From: Aureobasidium sp. EXF-3400
Lineage: Eukaryota > Ascomycota > Dothideomycetes > Dothideales > Saccotheciaceae
Direction: 5' to 3'
Length of the DNA: 64,000 nucleotides
NCBI GenBank assembly: GCA_024195585.1
Contig: SWBL01000003.1
Coordinates: 248,001 to 312,000, forward strand
Below the pieces are notes generated by a model that saw nothing but the letters and a program-made list of their open reading frames with translations, ran no database searches and was not told where the DNA came from. The first letter of the stretch is position 1; the number at the start of each line of letters is the position of its first letter. The position numbers and the translations under genes are program-made. Below, piece by piece: positions 12,001 to 24,700 of this stretch.

Positions 12001-12934
12001 GGCCGAGGAAGCACTCGAGGCTGGCCGCATCTCGCTTTCGCAGGACCAGAAGGAGCTTGGCCAGGAGCTGCTCCTCGAATCCCTGTCCCTGCACGAGCAG
12101 ATCTACGGTATCTTGCACCCAGAGGTCGCACGTGTCTACTACGCCCTGTCAACCATCTACTATGGTCTGGACGAGAAGACTGCCGCTGTTGAGCTCGCCC
12201 GCAAGGCCGCTATCATCTCTGAGCGCACTCTCGGTGTTGACCACTCCGAGACTGTTCTCAGCTACCTCAACTTGAGTCTGTTTGAGCACGCAAGTGGCAA
12301 CACCAAGAATGCCCTCGCGTACATTCGTCATGCTCTCGACTTGTGGAAGGTCGTCTATGGTACCAAGCACCCTGACTCCATCACCACCATCAACAACGCT
12401 GCCGTTATGTTGCAAAGCATGAAGCAGTACCACGAGTCTCGCCTCTGGTTTGAATCCTCCCTTGCAATGTCTGAGGAGGTTTCTGGCAAGACATCTGTCA
12501 GCACTGCTACATTGCTCTTCCAGCTCGCTCAGGCATTTGCTCTTGATCGCGACTACAAGAGCGCTGTCAACCGCATGCGTGAAGCCTTCAACATCTTCAA
12601 GAACGAGCTTGGTCCGGATGATCGCAACACCAAGGAGGCCGAGACATGGCTCGAGCAACTGACTCAGAGTGCTGTTTCGCTCGCAAAGCACGCCAAGGTG
12701 CTCCAGGACAAGAAGATCATGCTGAAGCCCAAGGCTCCTATGGTCGGTAGAGGTGCTAGACCCCAGCCCTCGATTGGTCAGAGCATTGAGGAGGTCGCTG
12801 CTCCCAGAACTGATGACGGCACAAACGACAATAGAAGTGTTGATGAGCTGTTGAAGTACATTAACGGCGACGGTAGCAAGACCACGCCAAAGAAGAAGCA
12901 GACCAACCCCAAGAGAAGACAGGGAAGATCCTAA
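9051..12934 (+). CDS. CLU1: Clustered mitochondria protein CLU1 (TIF31)
   Basis: 1,254 residues in three exons: 9051..9081, 9146..9291 and 9347..12934. CLU1/TIF31 is a cytosolic protein that associates with eIF3, binds mRNAs for mitochondrial proteins and is needed for normal mitochondrial distribution. After an acidic, Gln-rich N-terminus comes the ubiquitin-like CLU N domain (GQCQIMVSHLEQVQDIRQSI). The central CLU domain (about 340-600) contains DISGIFTPGTVVVDYLGKR and DLYRITPLDVAWLEKYR. The eIF3 p135-like region is at about 650-850, a Lys-rich linker follows (GGKKKKNKNN), and TPR repeats occupy about 970-1150 (HPEVARVYYALSTIYYGL, HPDSITTINNAAVML). Codon use is strongly C-ending, which explains the long antisense open frames over this gene and suggests high expression. 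Both introns lie at the very 5' end. Confidence 0.96.
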
Positions 12935-13647
12935 ACTGGATGTAAATTTTGTACATGTAGAGCTTGAAAGAGCTATTGGTCGGTGGAGGCCTTTTGTAAA
13001 CAACTGGCCATGAGCCACCTGTATTTTTGTTTCTCTGTTTTCAGCATGGATGTCATGTCATACATACCCTCTCTGGCGTTGGGTTTGTACAAAGGAAAAA
13101 GTCTTTTGTTTTGGGGTTCTTTACATCGCCGCTCATACCTTAACATCTACTTGCCCAAAACTGTATTACTATTTCGCTTCTACCTAGTTGTGTCTCACCA
13201 ATCTTGACATTTGTGTTTTGAATATGTTCGGCAGGTTGAGCTCAGTCCCGGCCAGAGAGCGAGGTAAGAACGTGCATTGGCATCGAGTCATATGCAAAGC
13301 AGAGCCAATGATCGTTACTTTCCACGTGGCCGAAGTTATACACCGCTAGTGGGTAACCATGTTATATCCGCTCGTGTCTGTATTCTCTGCCCTGGCTAAT
13401 ACATTCATATGATGGTCGTTGGTGATGTGAAGAGCTAGATATACAGCGAACAGGGTCATCCTGTATACAGCGGACATTCGGCTGAATCCCCAAAGCCGAA
13501 CGTCCGACGCAGCCAGCCACCGACTTTGTCAGCTGCTGACCAGAATCGCGAAACACGTCCGCATCATGTATTCATGATAGTATGATTGTCTGAATTCAGT
13601 CCTCCTGATACTCGTCTCCGCACATAACATCAAGAAGTCTACGTAGA
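12935..13647. other. Intergenic, 713 bp
   Basis: 3' flank of CLU1 and promoter of the ferric reductase gene. The proximal part holds T-rich 3'-UTR-like sequence (12940-13200). No gene, repeat or RNA was recognised. Confidence 0.6.
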
Positions 13648-15426
13648 ATGTGGCACTTTCTTGATCTCAACCATGAACAAAAGCTCGAGCGACGTCGACT
13701 ACTAGATCTCTACGGTGCACTGGCTCAAGTTTCCGCTCTGATCCCTCTTGCTCTTCTTCAGCTTTACTTTGTTGCTATCTGGTTCCGGCAGAGGTGGTTG
13801 AGAAAATATGATGGGGATGCCACACCGAGCTCAACTCAATTGAAGAAGCTGCGATCAGATACACTCAACGGACCACTGGTGAGGTTTCAGAGCTTCTGGC
13901 AAATGGCAATATGGTGGATGAGTGACACAATCGATATTCTCGGATCTCGCATTGCCAAAGGAGAGATATTGGCAGGAGTGGTGTGGACAGCATGGTTAAT
14001 CTTCTTGAGCTGTGTGCAAACACAGGGTGGTACGTGTTGATCACATCTTGGAGCGCTGGCAGCTGCTGAATTTTGAATAGACTATCTACACTTGACCAAG
14101 CGATTCGGTATCGTAGGTGCTTCACAGCTACCATTACAGTATCTTCTTGCCTTCAAGTCGCCATTCAGTCCTATCCAGCAACTCACCAGATGTTCCTGGG
14201 AGACATTGAATGCAGCACATCAAATCCTGGGTCGCGTGTCGACAGTTCTGTTCTACCTACATGCAGGCTTCTACTTGAACTTTTTCATCCAAGCACATGT
14301 GTTGGCAAAACGGATCAAAGACTGGGACGTCATTCTGGGTATTGTCGGAACCATTGCATTCACAGCTGTAGGCACGACTGCACTTTCTTGGATTCGAGGG
14401 TTGAGTTACCGTGTTTTCTACACTACTCACGTTACTCTGGCTAGCATTTTGCTTCCTGTTCTTTACTTTCATGTCCACCATATCCGCATCTATATCATCG
14501 AGACATTGATAGTATACGCAGTGCATCTAGCACTACGTATATTCAACGAGTACAAAGTGGAGGGCTCTCTGACCTTGGTTCCTGGAACGGCGAATCTTCT
14601 GGAGATCAACATTCCGATTACGAAGCAGAAATCGATCATGCAATGGCAACCAGGTCAACACGTCTATATTTCTTTGGCGCAGGGTCCGGTATACACGCGT
14701 TCACTCAAATCCAGGAGTCCGTTTACGATTGCCTCACTTCCATCCGAAGACGGCAATCTCAAACTGGTGGCTAGGGTACTGGATGGAAACACGGCTGCTC
14801 TCGCCAAAGCTGCGACAGAAGGTGCGACAGGGAAAGCTACTTCCATACCACTCATCCTCGAAGGGCCGTATGGCTTGTCAACACATCCAAACACACTGCT
14901 TCAGTACAATCGTGTGTTATTCATAGCTGGTGGTGTAGGCGCTACATTCGTAGTGCCGCTCTACCGAACGCTGCTCAGAGATCTTTCGCCGAGCCCTGGA
15001 AGCCGCCGAAGGCAGAACGTTGCGTTTGTCTGGATGGTCAGAGACGAAGCAGAGACAACTTGGGCAGTACCGGAAGACGAACAGGAACACAAGGGCATGC
15101 AGGAGCGCATGACTGTATACGCCACTAGAAGTGGTAGATCGGATGGCGAAAAGCAAACTATAGATGATACAGACGAGGGAATCGAGCTCGAACGATTGCT
15201 TCCTAGCGGAGGTATTGATGATTCTGTGCAGAAATGGCAGACACACCCAGGTCGGCCTGACTTGGGCGAGATGGTGGATGGAGTGTTTAACCACACACGG
15301 AACGGTACAAAAGTGGCGGTGATCGTCTGTGGACCAAGATCAATGGCGGATGAGGTCAGGAGGAAGAGCAGTAAATGGGTTGGCAAGCGAGACATCTGGT
15401 TGCACGTCGAGGCTTTTGGATTGTGA
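13648..15426 (+). CDS. Ferric reductase-family transmembrane oxidoreductase
   Basis: 575 residues in two exons, 13648..14029 and 14081..15426. Such enzymes pass electrons from NADPH through FAD and two haems across the membrane to reduce ferric iron or copper. The N-terminal half is multi-pass. The bis-haem histidines are visible with the usual 14-residue spacing: His174/His188 and His244/His258. GDYLHLTKRFG at the exon junction is a family hallmark and confirms the splice. The FAD site is PGQHVYISL followed by SRSPFTIAS, with Ser where many members have His. The nucleotide-binding loop is GGVGATFVVPLYR, and CGPRSMADEVR lies near the C-terminus. There is no signal peptide, so the first helix may serve as the anchor. 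Whether the metal is iron or copper cannot be told. Confidence 0.9.
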
Positions 15427-15724
15427 TTTAAATTTCGAGATCTCATCTTGTTTGTGGTCATATTCTTCTTCGGGGCCATACTATATTAACTAGCAAAGGG
15501 AGTGCCATCGTGTCGCTGATCAATCCGAATAAAAACCCGACAAGAAACTTTGTCTGGTGCCGGGCGCTTGGAAGTGGTGGAGTCAGGGTCTTTTACCGAA
15601 AGCTCATGATCGGATGTTAAGATCAAAGCGGGCAAACACAGGCAACGTGCGCAGTTTCTCGCAAAACAGAGTCTCGGTAGTACATGTGTTGGTGAACCAT
15701 ATTTGATCGACATGATACTGGACT

Positions 15725-16848
15725 TCAAGAGTCTCCAACGTAGAGGAAGCCTGTACCAGCTGCAAGAGCAGCGACGCTCCACAAGGCAGACCAGCCAGCA
15801 GCTCCATAGATTGTGGCACCCTCGACGGTAGCAAAGACTCTGATGAACGAGTGGACAGCAGTGAAGGCAGCGAGCAAAAAGGTACGTCTGAAGAGAACGC
15901 TCTCTCTGCTAGAGTACTGGTCAACACCCAGGTTCCACATAAGAGTATCGGCAAGAGAAGCGGTCTTTGGATCGAAGCGCTTGTACTCGGAGGGCAAAGC
16001 GCGAGCATAAACAATCGAAGTGCTGAAGAGGAAGTCCTTGGCAGCCCAGCCGATAGGCAAGCATGCAGCAAAGACAACAGGGAAGACGGCATTGTGAGCA
16101 AAGTCGAGAGTGAGAACCTCATCAAACGAGTTGATCAAGAAGACGGGCAACCAGGAGACGAGACTGAGGTAGACAAGAGCGGCGTAGATGGAGGCAGCGA
16201 AAGCGGTCATGTACATCTGGATGGTCTTGTCAACAGCCAAGTCCTTTGTGGTGCCGGGAGTGGTCAAGGTGCGCAGGTTGTTGTGGTAGTTGAGAGGGCG
16301 CAAGAGCCAGAAGGGGAACCACAGCGAGAACATGTCAATGACCAGGGCCAGAGCGAGGGGCTCAAAGCCAATGCCGTAGAAGAGGTACAAGAGGGTGTAG
16401 TAGGGCGCGTTGGCCATGCCAGCGAGCTGGACAAAGTCAAAGTCTGGGGCACGCGGGTTAGCGAATGGCATGTAGTGATTGAGCAAGTGGTATACTGACG
16501 ATCGAGGCCAGTGGACCAGGCAAGAGTGATCTCGAGCAGTCTCCAGGCAAGCAGAGCACCAATCTGCCATTCCTCGTTCAAGCTGCGGCTCACAGCAGCG
16601 AGCGGAGCGCCCATGATGTCGGGCACAAAGCTGTACAGCAGAGCACTGAGAGCAGGGCTCAGGATGAGCGACAGAGGGTAGGCAAACCAGGTGGGCAGAC
16701 GGCGCGAGGCATGCTTCTCACGCGCATTGTCGAGAGGAGATGCCGACGACGCGGCCATGGCGGTGCGCTCCGACGGCGCGCGGAAAGTTTCTGCATCGAC
16801 GAGAGGCGCCGTAGCGACGACGGTCGAATCGTAGCGTCTGTAAGACAT
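15725..16848 (-). CDS. Multi-pass membrane protein, unrecognised
   Basis: 355 residues in two exons, 16848..16500 and 16443..15725; the intron has a GTCAGT donor, and its CCCCAG acceptor gives an in-frame LDHFDFVQLAG junction. About eight hydrophobic segments are visible, including WFAYPLSLILSPALSALLYS, LLYLFYGIGFEPLALALVI, ALVYLSLVSWLPVFLI and WSALWSVAALAAGTGFLYVG. The first 50 residues are hydrophilic and probably cytosolic. I do not recognise the family and see no catalytic motif. It lies divergent to the hybrid histidine kinase, with about 750 bp between the starts. Confidence 0.7.
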
Positions 16849-17597
16849 TGCTGTTGATGATGGACTTTTGTTGTAGAAGCTGTCAAGACTGAGGGAAGCT
16901 TCAACTTCTGCAAGAACGCGACCGAGATATGACGTTTCGCGTCAAGCTTGCCAAGACCCCCCACTCTGCATCACGCTGCCCTTCCGTCGAACATTCCATC
17001 GCGCCTGCCCAAAACATCACCCACCTTGGCCCCACAACCTGATCTGTATAATGCATGCACCCTTGGTCCTACCATCATCCATCACACTCTTTGAAGCTCC
17101 AGTCGCCATACCATGGCCTGCTTTTCCTTCTTGACCGTGACTGCATGTATTGCCATGGACCCTTCACCCATGCACAGACTCACGAGCTACTATCTTTCAT
17201 GCTCGTGAGTATTGCCAACACTGACCATTGCCCATGCGAGCTGGAATGCCTTTCATTTCTCACGTCTAGAGCCTCAATTCTGTCTTAGCCCATCCAATCT
17301 TGGCTCAAACCAATATCCGTTATAGACCCGTTTGAAGTATAGTCAGCCGCTGAAACCGACGTCTAGAACATGCTCACCCATCAAAACCATCCATTGTTCC
17401 ACCTGAGTTTAGCACTTCTGGCCTTTGAGTATTTGATCCTTTGTTCACAGAACATATTCACGAACCACACCTTTGGGAAAGATCCAGGCCTCAGACATCA
17501 CACGACCATATCGACATAACAACTAAACGACTGGCTTCTCTATTCTTCCATACTGCCAACAACACGCCTCGAGATCATTCAATCTCGACTGATCATC
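16849..17597. promoter_or_regulatory. Divergent intergenic region, 749 bp
   Basis: Shared upstream region of the membrane protein (minus) and the hybrid kinase (plus). It is rich in CCA/CATC words and pyrimidine runs. A 77-codon frame at 17055 has no recognisable content and is not called. Confidence 0.45.
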
Positions 17598-20500
17598 ATG
17601 GAAGATAACCATGTCGAGTCAACGCTACAACTGCTCGAGAATGGGGATGCTTCAATAAAGGCACATCTCAAACTCCTACGAGCCGCCAATTGGCAACAGT
17701 ACTCGATCGGACCCATGTCATCCTGGCCTCGAGAAATGTCAACAATCCTCTACCTTTTGATGGTTGCACCCCGTCCACAATGCTTGGTACTTGGACAAGA
17801 AAACGTCTTGCTGTACAACCAGGCTTATGGCAGAACCGTCCGAGATCTTCACCCTAGAATCTTCGGTCAACCTCTCGGGGATGTACAAGAATGGCAGAGT
17901 TACGGAGCTCAGATGGCTGCACATCGACGAGGTGCTGCTAGTTCAATACCTACTCACTCCTATCCATCCTTTGTCGTACCTATGCTGAATCAGGGACGGC
18001 TGGAGAACGTCCACCTGAAGCTCAACATTGCAGCACTGCCGCCGCCTTTGAAAGGCTTTCATTTGTGCTTCGAAGAGACTACAGATTGCGTTTTGCGCGA
18101 GCGAAGACGTTCGACTGTACGTGAGTTGTCTGCAATCTGGAGTTCGGCAAGCGACCTACCCTCGTTGTGGCAACTTGTCTTGCAAAGCCTTTCCAAAAAC
18201 CCCGAGGATTTCCCCATTGCAGCCATATATTCAACAAGAACATCTCCAGCCTCACGTTGTCAACAAGATGGAGCCCTCGAAAAGAGAACATATCATCTCG
18301 AAGGTTCTGTTGGCGACTTCGATGACGGCACTCTGCCACCCACATTCCATCTGGCTGCGACGGACCCGAGCCTGGAACCTCTCAGACAGGCCGCTGTAAC
18401 GAAAGACAAAGTCATCATCAACTGTTTGCCCGAGGGATGGTCCAAGGCTGCATTACAACGTGGCACAAAGGACATGTGCACAGAGGCAGCCATCCTTCCG
18501 AGTAGTCTTTCACGTATTCAAGACGTGGAAGCTTTACTCGTCATTGGTCTTCCCACCAGAGCTCTTCTCGATGAGCCTCATCAACAACACCTCGGACAGC
18601 TGCAAAGCGAATTTGCCCAAGTCGTGAATCTATTGGTGGCAACCATGGAATCAACATTTCGAAGAAAAGAGAATGCTAGGCAAAATCAATTGGAGAAGGA
18701 TCTGCTTGCCAAAGAACTCGCCCTCCACCAACAGGAGGCGGAATTGGCGACTACCTTGGCCGTGAAGGTTCTCACTGTGATTGACGAGGTTGAGTAAGTT
18801 TCCTCTTCTCGTTCTCAAGGAATATATCCTTGATCGTATACTGACGTTGAACAGTATAGGATTTTTCGAGTACAAAAGCACGGGAGAGATGGTGCGAGCG
18901 AACGAGTGTTATTATCGCTTAAGTGGATACCCTCGAGACTGTCCAGCCGACTCCAAACACAAGTTCCTCGACCTCATCTATCCAGCAGATGTAGATGTGG
19001 TTAAGGCAGCATGGAAATCGATGATAAACGGTAACTGGCAAAAGTTCGAGTTGAGGTATCGCAACGGCACAGAACAAGGTCAATGGGCTCTTGTGGCCTG
19101 CCAGCCAGTAAAGGACGCTAACGGGAACGTCACCTCTGTCATCGGTGCAGTGACCGACATTTCAACTCAGAAGAGAAGCGAGAAGATCGCTCTCGATCGC
19201 GCCGAAGCATTGGAACAAGCCAGAGTCAGTGAAGAGAGGTTTAAGCGATGCATGGATCTCGCTCCCTTCGGAGCTATGATCGCCGATATAACCAAAGGGG
19301 TACAGTATGTCAATGAAGCCTGGTGGGAGCTATCACAACATGCTCGTGTACCGCTAGATCAGATCGACTGGGATTCCGTACTACATGAAGATGACATAGA
19401 AGTTGCGGAACAAGGTTGGCAGGTGAGTCGAGAATTGTGCATGCTCTGAGATGACTTGCTAACGCATCTTAGGCAATGCTGCGCGGAGAACAAGTGCAAT
19501 ACAATCTGCGACTCAAAAGACTTTGGTATGATGCCGACGGCGAGCCTCGAGGACCCGCTGAACTAGCAATCACTGCAATACCCGAATGCGATGATACTGG
19601 CAAGGTCATCAAGGTCATTGGCTTCTCCATGGATGTCTCTCATCTACGACATCAAGCCAGGATGCAGCGAGAGCGCATGGAAGAGGCACTCGAAGCGCGA
19701 AAGAACCAAGAAATGTTCTATGATACAGTGTGCCACGAGATCCGGAATCCTCTATCAGCGTGAGTTCACTTGTCGTCTTTCTGAGAGTCACAGCTGACAA
19801 AATCCAGCGTCATTCATTGTACGGATTCTATTCATGAAAATCTCATCGAGATGCGTAAATTGGTCAACAGCCTCGCTTCTTCCAACGCAAAAGGCTCATT
19901 CGTCATGGACGAAAAGTTCAATTCTATACTTGACCATATAACAAGCAGCAATGAGTCTGTAGAGACTATTTCGACATGCAGCGATCATCAACGGCGCCTA
20001 ATCTCGGACATCCTGTCGCTATCAAAACTCGATTCCCAGCTGCTTCAAATAAACCCTTCGCCGATTCTTGCCACAAGTCTGCTCGAAAACGTTCGCAAAA
20101 TGTTTGAGACGGAAGCTGAAAGAGTCGGTATCACCTTGGAAATTGATGTTGATGCGTCAATTTCTGAATACAATGTGGGTCAAGTCAACCTGGACTCTGG
20201 AAGAACCCTACAGGTCCTTATCAACTTGGTCTCGAATGCGATCAAGTTTACGAAAAACGAGCCTGGTCCTCGCCAAATCAAGGTTGTCATGGGTGCTTCT
20301 GATGTCGGGCCAATGGACTTGCCAGTCGATTCATTCCACAGTCAAGAGTCGATATACGACACGTCTGAGAGCCACGATGAGTTCTATCTTTGGTTCACAG
20401 TCACCGATTCTGGTCGCGGACTTTCCGCTGAGGAGAAAGCACGGATTTTCACTCGGGTTCGTATCCGCGGATTGCATTTCCCAGTCAAATGTACATGAAC

Positions 20501-21348
20501 GCTAACGTTTCTACAGTTTGCCCAAGGTTCTAGAAAGACTTATAGCGAGTATGGAGGTAGCGGCCTCGGTTTGCATATTTCAAGACAGCTTGTCGAGTTG
20601 ATGAACGGACAAGTCGGTGTCTCATCTAAGCTTGGAGAGGGGAGCACATTTGCATTCTTCGTCAATGCACCACTCGTTCAGCAGATCTCGGATGTGGACT
20701 CGATCTCAAGCCAACAATCCACGGCCGACTCTGCCATACACATTCGGTTGGCAGAAACGCCAAAGCAATGCAAAAAGACAAGACTGCTTGTAGTCGAAGG
20801 TGTGTCAGAATCAACTATCATCTGGTACAAAAACTAACCATCGAATAGACAACGCTCTCAACCAAAGAGTACTCAAAAAGCAACTCCTGAAGCACGGCTA
20901 CGACGTACAAGTAGCCAACAACGGCCAAGAGGCTCTCGACTTCCTCACAGACCCATCCCAGACCATCCAAATCGACTGCATCCTAATGGACGTAGAAATG
21001 CCCATCATGGACGGTCTAACAGCAGCAAGAAAGATCCGAGAATGGGAAAGACGAAGCAGCTTGATCACCAACGATATCGATGGCAGCCTCAAACCCAGAC
21101 CAAGACTATCAAGAGGAAGAAGCAGTACTAATTCGAGCACCTGGAGTTTCAACAACACAGAAGACGACAACATGGGTTGCAGCAGGCTTCCTATCATCGC
21201 CATCAGCGCAAATGCTAGACCCGAGCAAACCAACGATGCTATTGTTGCTGGTATGGACGACACGATAGCAAAACCTTTCCGAATTGCTGATCTCATTCCT
21301 CGAATCGATCATTTGTTGATGAAGCAGAGTTGTCCCGTCAGGACTTGA
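17598..21348 (+). CDS. Hybrid histidine kinase with PAS sensors and C-terminal receiver
   Basis: 1,160 residues from six exons: 17598..18793, 18855..19422, 19473..19759, 19808..20456, 20517..20799 and 20849..21348; all phases close. It is a fungal two-component sensor that autophosphorylates on His and passes the phosphate to its own receiver, then to an HPt protein. The N-terminal region (about 30-110) is PAS-like. Two further PAS/PAC units lie at about 400-520 (ending [12 protein letters not shown]) and 530-650. The H-box is [13 protein letters not shown] with His676. The ATPase domain shows DSGRGLS and [11 protein letters not shown]. The receiver has VVEDN, phospho-acceptor Asp1042 ([11 protein letters not shown]) and Lys1136 (AKPF), interrupted by a polar insertion at about 1062-1106. 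No membrane segment is visible, so it is probably cytosolic. The signal and class are not identified. Confidence 0.93.
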
Positions 21349-21701
21349 TTTTTTCTATGTTTTCTATTCGATATTCTGTACAAAATATTTACATCAACAC
21401 TTTTTAATTATTACTCAATTTGGCTGAACACGCTTGTAATCATAAGAATTTCTTAGTGACATATCCAAGGATTGTATTTATTCTTGCTGAAAAGGGGTTG
21501 ACCAGAGTTCGGTGCGAAAACTAATCTACAAGAAGTGAAAGCATTTTTTTGAACAAACAACAACTAACACGCTTTATTGGAAATGAGGCTGGAACGAAAA
21601 AAGGAAAAAGGTAAAAAACACAAAAGTTTGTTTAGAAAGAAAGGTAAATCGCACATGATTCTTTCTCCTTGAATTCGTCAAAGGTCTAATAGCATCATCA
21701 T
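21349..21701. other. Convergent 3' region, 353 bp
   Basis: AT-rich stretch between the stop codons of the kinase (plus) and the mucin (minus), with several A/T runs (for example 21541-21555 and 21595-21625) fitting 3' UTRs. No gene was seen. Confidence 0.6.
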
Positions 21702-24700
21702 CTAGTTCCAGCCAAGAGAGTTGCCTGCCAGGACAGGAGCGCTAATGCCTTGTTCTCTAACGCTACGACCATTGGCACTGCTTCCACTCTGGCGACTTCC
21801 TCTACCGCTAGCAGGAGTCACACGACCGCGACCTCCTGACATGAAGTAGTTTGCTGCACTGTTGCGCTGGCTCATCTCGCCCCGTTCATCGGTGTAAGGC
21901 ACGCTGTTGCTGCGAGCGTGCGAAGCACGCTTCTTCTTGTAACGACGAGCGACGTAGACCATAGCTGCGGCATACACGGCAGCACCGGCAACAGCACCGA
22001 CACCGATGCCAACAGAAGTACCGTTGACTGGCGAGGAACTGCTCGAGTCACCACCGAGAGGTGCGCCGTTGCTATCAGAAGTAGTGCCTGAGCCAGATGG
22101 GTTGTTGCTTGCATATCCTTGGTTGTTGCTCTTGCCATTGGTACCAGGAATCATGGGAATGGCAGGGTTGATCATACTCATCAAGGTCTTGGTGGATGCG
22201 TCGGGGTTGTTGTACATCGTAGCGACCGAGGTGTGTAGATCAAGCTGCAATTGGTTGACTGCTGCGGATGGAACGTAGACTAGAGCCAAGGTGGTGATGT
22301 AGTGCAACGAATCGGTAGTGTCGTAAGGCTGCAACGCGTACATCTTGACATCAGCTGCATCGACGTTGAGTCCATAGGCCAAACCGGCAGGAAGGTATTG
22401 GAAGATTTGGTTGGCAGAGCCACCGGTAGAAACCACGAATGGATAGTTCAGACCATAGGTGAAACCAACTTGAATCAGCGTAGTGTTATCGGGAGCCGAG
22501 GGCATGCCACCTGGAGGCTGAATGACACGAGGCATCGACGAAGGGATACCGGATGCCTTGGAAGCAGTAGCTGTAGTTGCTGTCTCAGAAGGTTGGTACA
22601 AGATGCTAGTGTCGATGGGCATGGTAGAGTAAGTGTTGGTTCCAGTGGGTACAATGCTAGTGGGAGCAACGCTAGTCGACGGCTCGAATGCAAGAGAGGT
22701 GGATGCGGCAGTAGAGGCTGGAGATGCAGGTGTAGTCGAAACGACCGATGTCAACGGAGGAGACGATGCCTCAGTGCTGGAAGCAAATCCAATGGGAACG
22801 ATGGTATCATCGGTCGAAGTAGCACTGGAAAGGCTGGCAGACGCGCTGCTCTCAGCGGTCGCCGATGCTGCAGTAGCTTCTGAAGAAGTGATTGTTGTCG
22901 ACGCATCGCTCGATGCTGCAGAAGATGCAAAAGAGCTGACATCCGAAGTGGTTGTAGCGCTGCTGATATCAGTGCTAGAAGACAAATCGAGAGTTGTTCC
23001 ACTTGACAAAGGAATGGACGTCGAGATGCCAACCACTGCAGAAGTGGTCATGGTGGCATTGTTGGGCGTGAAGGAAGCAATGCTAGATGCTTGCGAAGCG
23101 GATGCAGCAAGAGATGACTCGACAGAAGAAATTGATGCAGAGACTGAAGAGGCGATGGACGACTGAGCAGAAGAAATGGACGACAGAAGGGAAGATGGAG
23201 GAGTGGTGACCGGAACGGGGACCACGAGGGTACCAGAAGTGGAGGCAGTAAATGAGGTTATCGAAGGAGCGACACCCGATGCGGCGGGAGTACCGGAGAT
23301 AGTGGTCTCGCTGCTTACCGCGGCACTCTCAGCAGACGAAGCAGGGCTTGCAGTTGCAGTAGATTCAGGAATAGTGCTGTCGATGGCGGTCGCCGAGGAC
23401 AGGCTGCTGCCGGGAGCGGATGACACCAAAGTGCTGTTTGCTGGGACAGAAATGAGAGTTCCTGGGGCAGTTGTCAAAGCATCGGTGGTGGCGATAGTGC
23501 TTGAGATATCGCTGCCAGTCGAGGTAGCGGAAACGTCGCTGGTGGCCTCGGACGAGATGGCCGATGATGTTGTGACACTGGCCGCGAGACCGGTAGACGT
23601 GGTGCTGAGCTCCGTCTGCGAAGAGACAAGATCGGTAGTAGCTGAGGTGATAGCAGCACTCTCAGTGGCATTTGCACTATCAGTGACGGAGGCGGTGATC
23701 TGAGATGAGGCCAAAGCACTCGTACCAGAAGTGGTGCTATCGGCAGATGTGGCAATGGGCAAGGAGCTCGTGCCTGTGACGGAAGCAGTGCTGTCGGTGG
23801 ATGTTGCAGTGGGGAAGGAGCTCGTGTCTGTAACGGATCCAGGAATGGCCTCAGTTGTGTTTTCAGCCGCGCCAGTCGAGGTTGCGGAGGCATCGGTTGC
23901 AGTTGCAGAAGGGGTAGTGCCAGATGCAAGCGAAGCGGAAGCGCTTGAAAGGAGGCTCGAGAAGTCAGAGGCCAACGAAGAAGAGACGGCACTATCAGTA
24001 ACAATACCCACTACGCTGGAGAGTTCCGAGTTCAGGGAAGAAGCGATGCTCGACAAGGCACCGCCCAAGATTCCAGTTGCGGTGGGTCCATCAGATGACG
24101 TCTGGGTGGCGCCAGTCGATTCAGCCGAAGCCAAAGAAGAGATGTCAGTCTCAAGGGCTGCCTGAGCGGAAGAAACGATGCTCGACAAGACATCGGGGAT
24201 GCCAGTGGCGGTAGCGCTAACAGGCAGAGGAATGATGGGTGTGGTAGAGCTTTCGACCGAAGTGGCACCAGTGGACAATGACTCCGTGGAATCACCAGTG
24301 GTGGTAGCGAAGAGAGGGAAAGGGTCAGTCGAGGCAGTCGAGACTACAGTGGCGTTGTTGGCATCGGACTGATCGGCCACGGCAGCCGCAGTGCTCGACT
24401 CGCTTCCGGTAGTTGCAGAAGCGGGAGCTACGGTAGATGTGGCAGAAGAGCCTCCGTTGAGGAAAGTGGAAAGACCGACAATGATGCCGCCTTCAGTGCT
24501 CGAGTCTGATGACTGGGGGCCGCTAGTTGAAGAGGGTGTGGGAAGGATGACAATCTCCGGCATGCTGCCAGTAGATGCCACGCTGCTGGTCTCTTGTGTG
24601 ATTACAGTAGGCTGTACCTCGTCGGCAGAAGAAACGGCTACTCCGGTGGAGGCGACTGATGACTGAGTAATTTCTGGTGATGAAGTAGGTTGAATCTCAT

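Noticed and set aside
10253..12118. 621-codon open frame antisense to CLU1, and others at 9647-10252 and 12149-13018
   Set aside because: These are shadows of the strong codon bias of CLU1. The predicted products are Leu/Val-rich without family motifs, and the sense strand encodes a clear conserved protein.
15604..16125. 173-codon minus-strand frame overlapping the multi-pass membrane gene
   Set aside because: It is a shifted frame of the same strand. The 355-residue model has the proper membrane pattern and a consistent intron.
22302..24666. Series of plus-strand frames rich in Val, Ala, Glu and Asp opposite the mucin
   Set aside because: Ser, Thr and Ala codons of the mucin read as stop-free codons on the opposite strand, so composition alone explains these frames.
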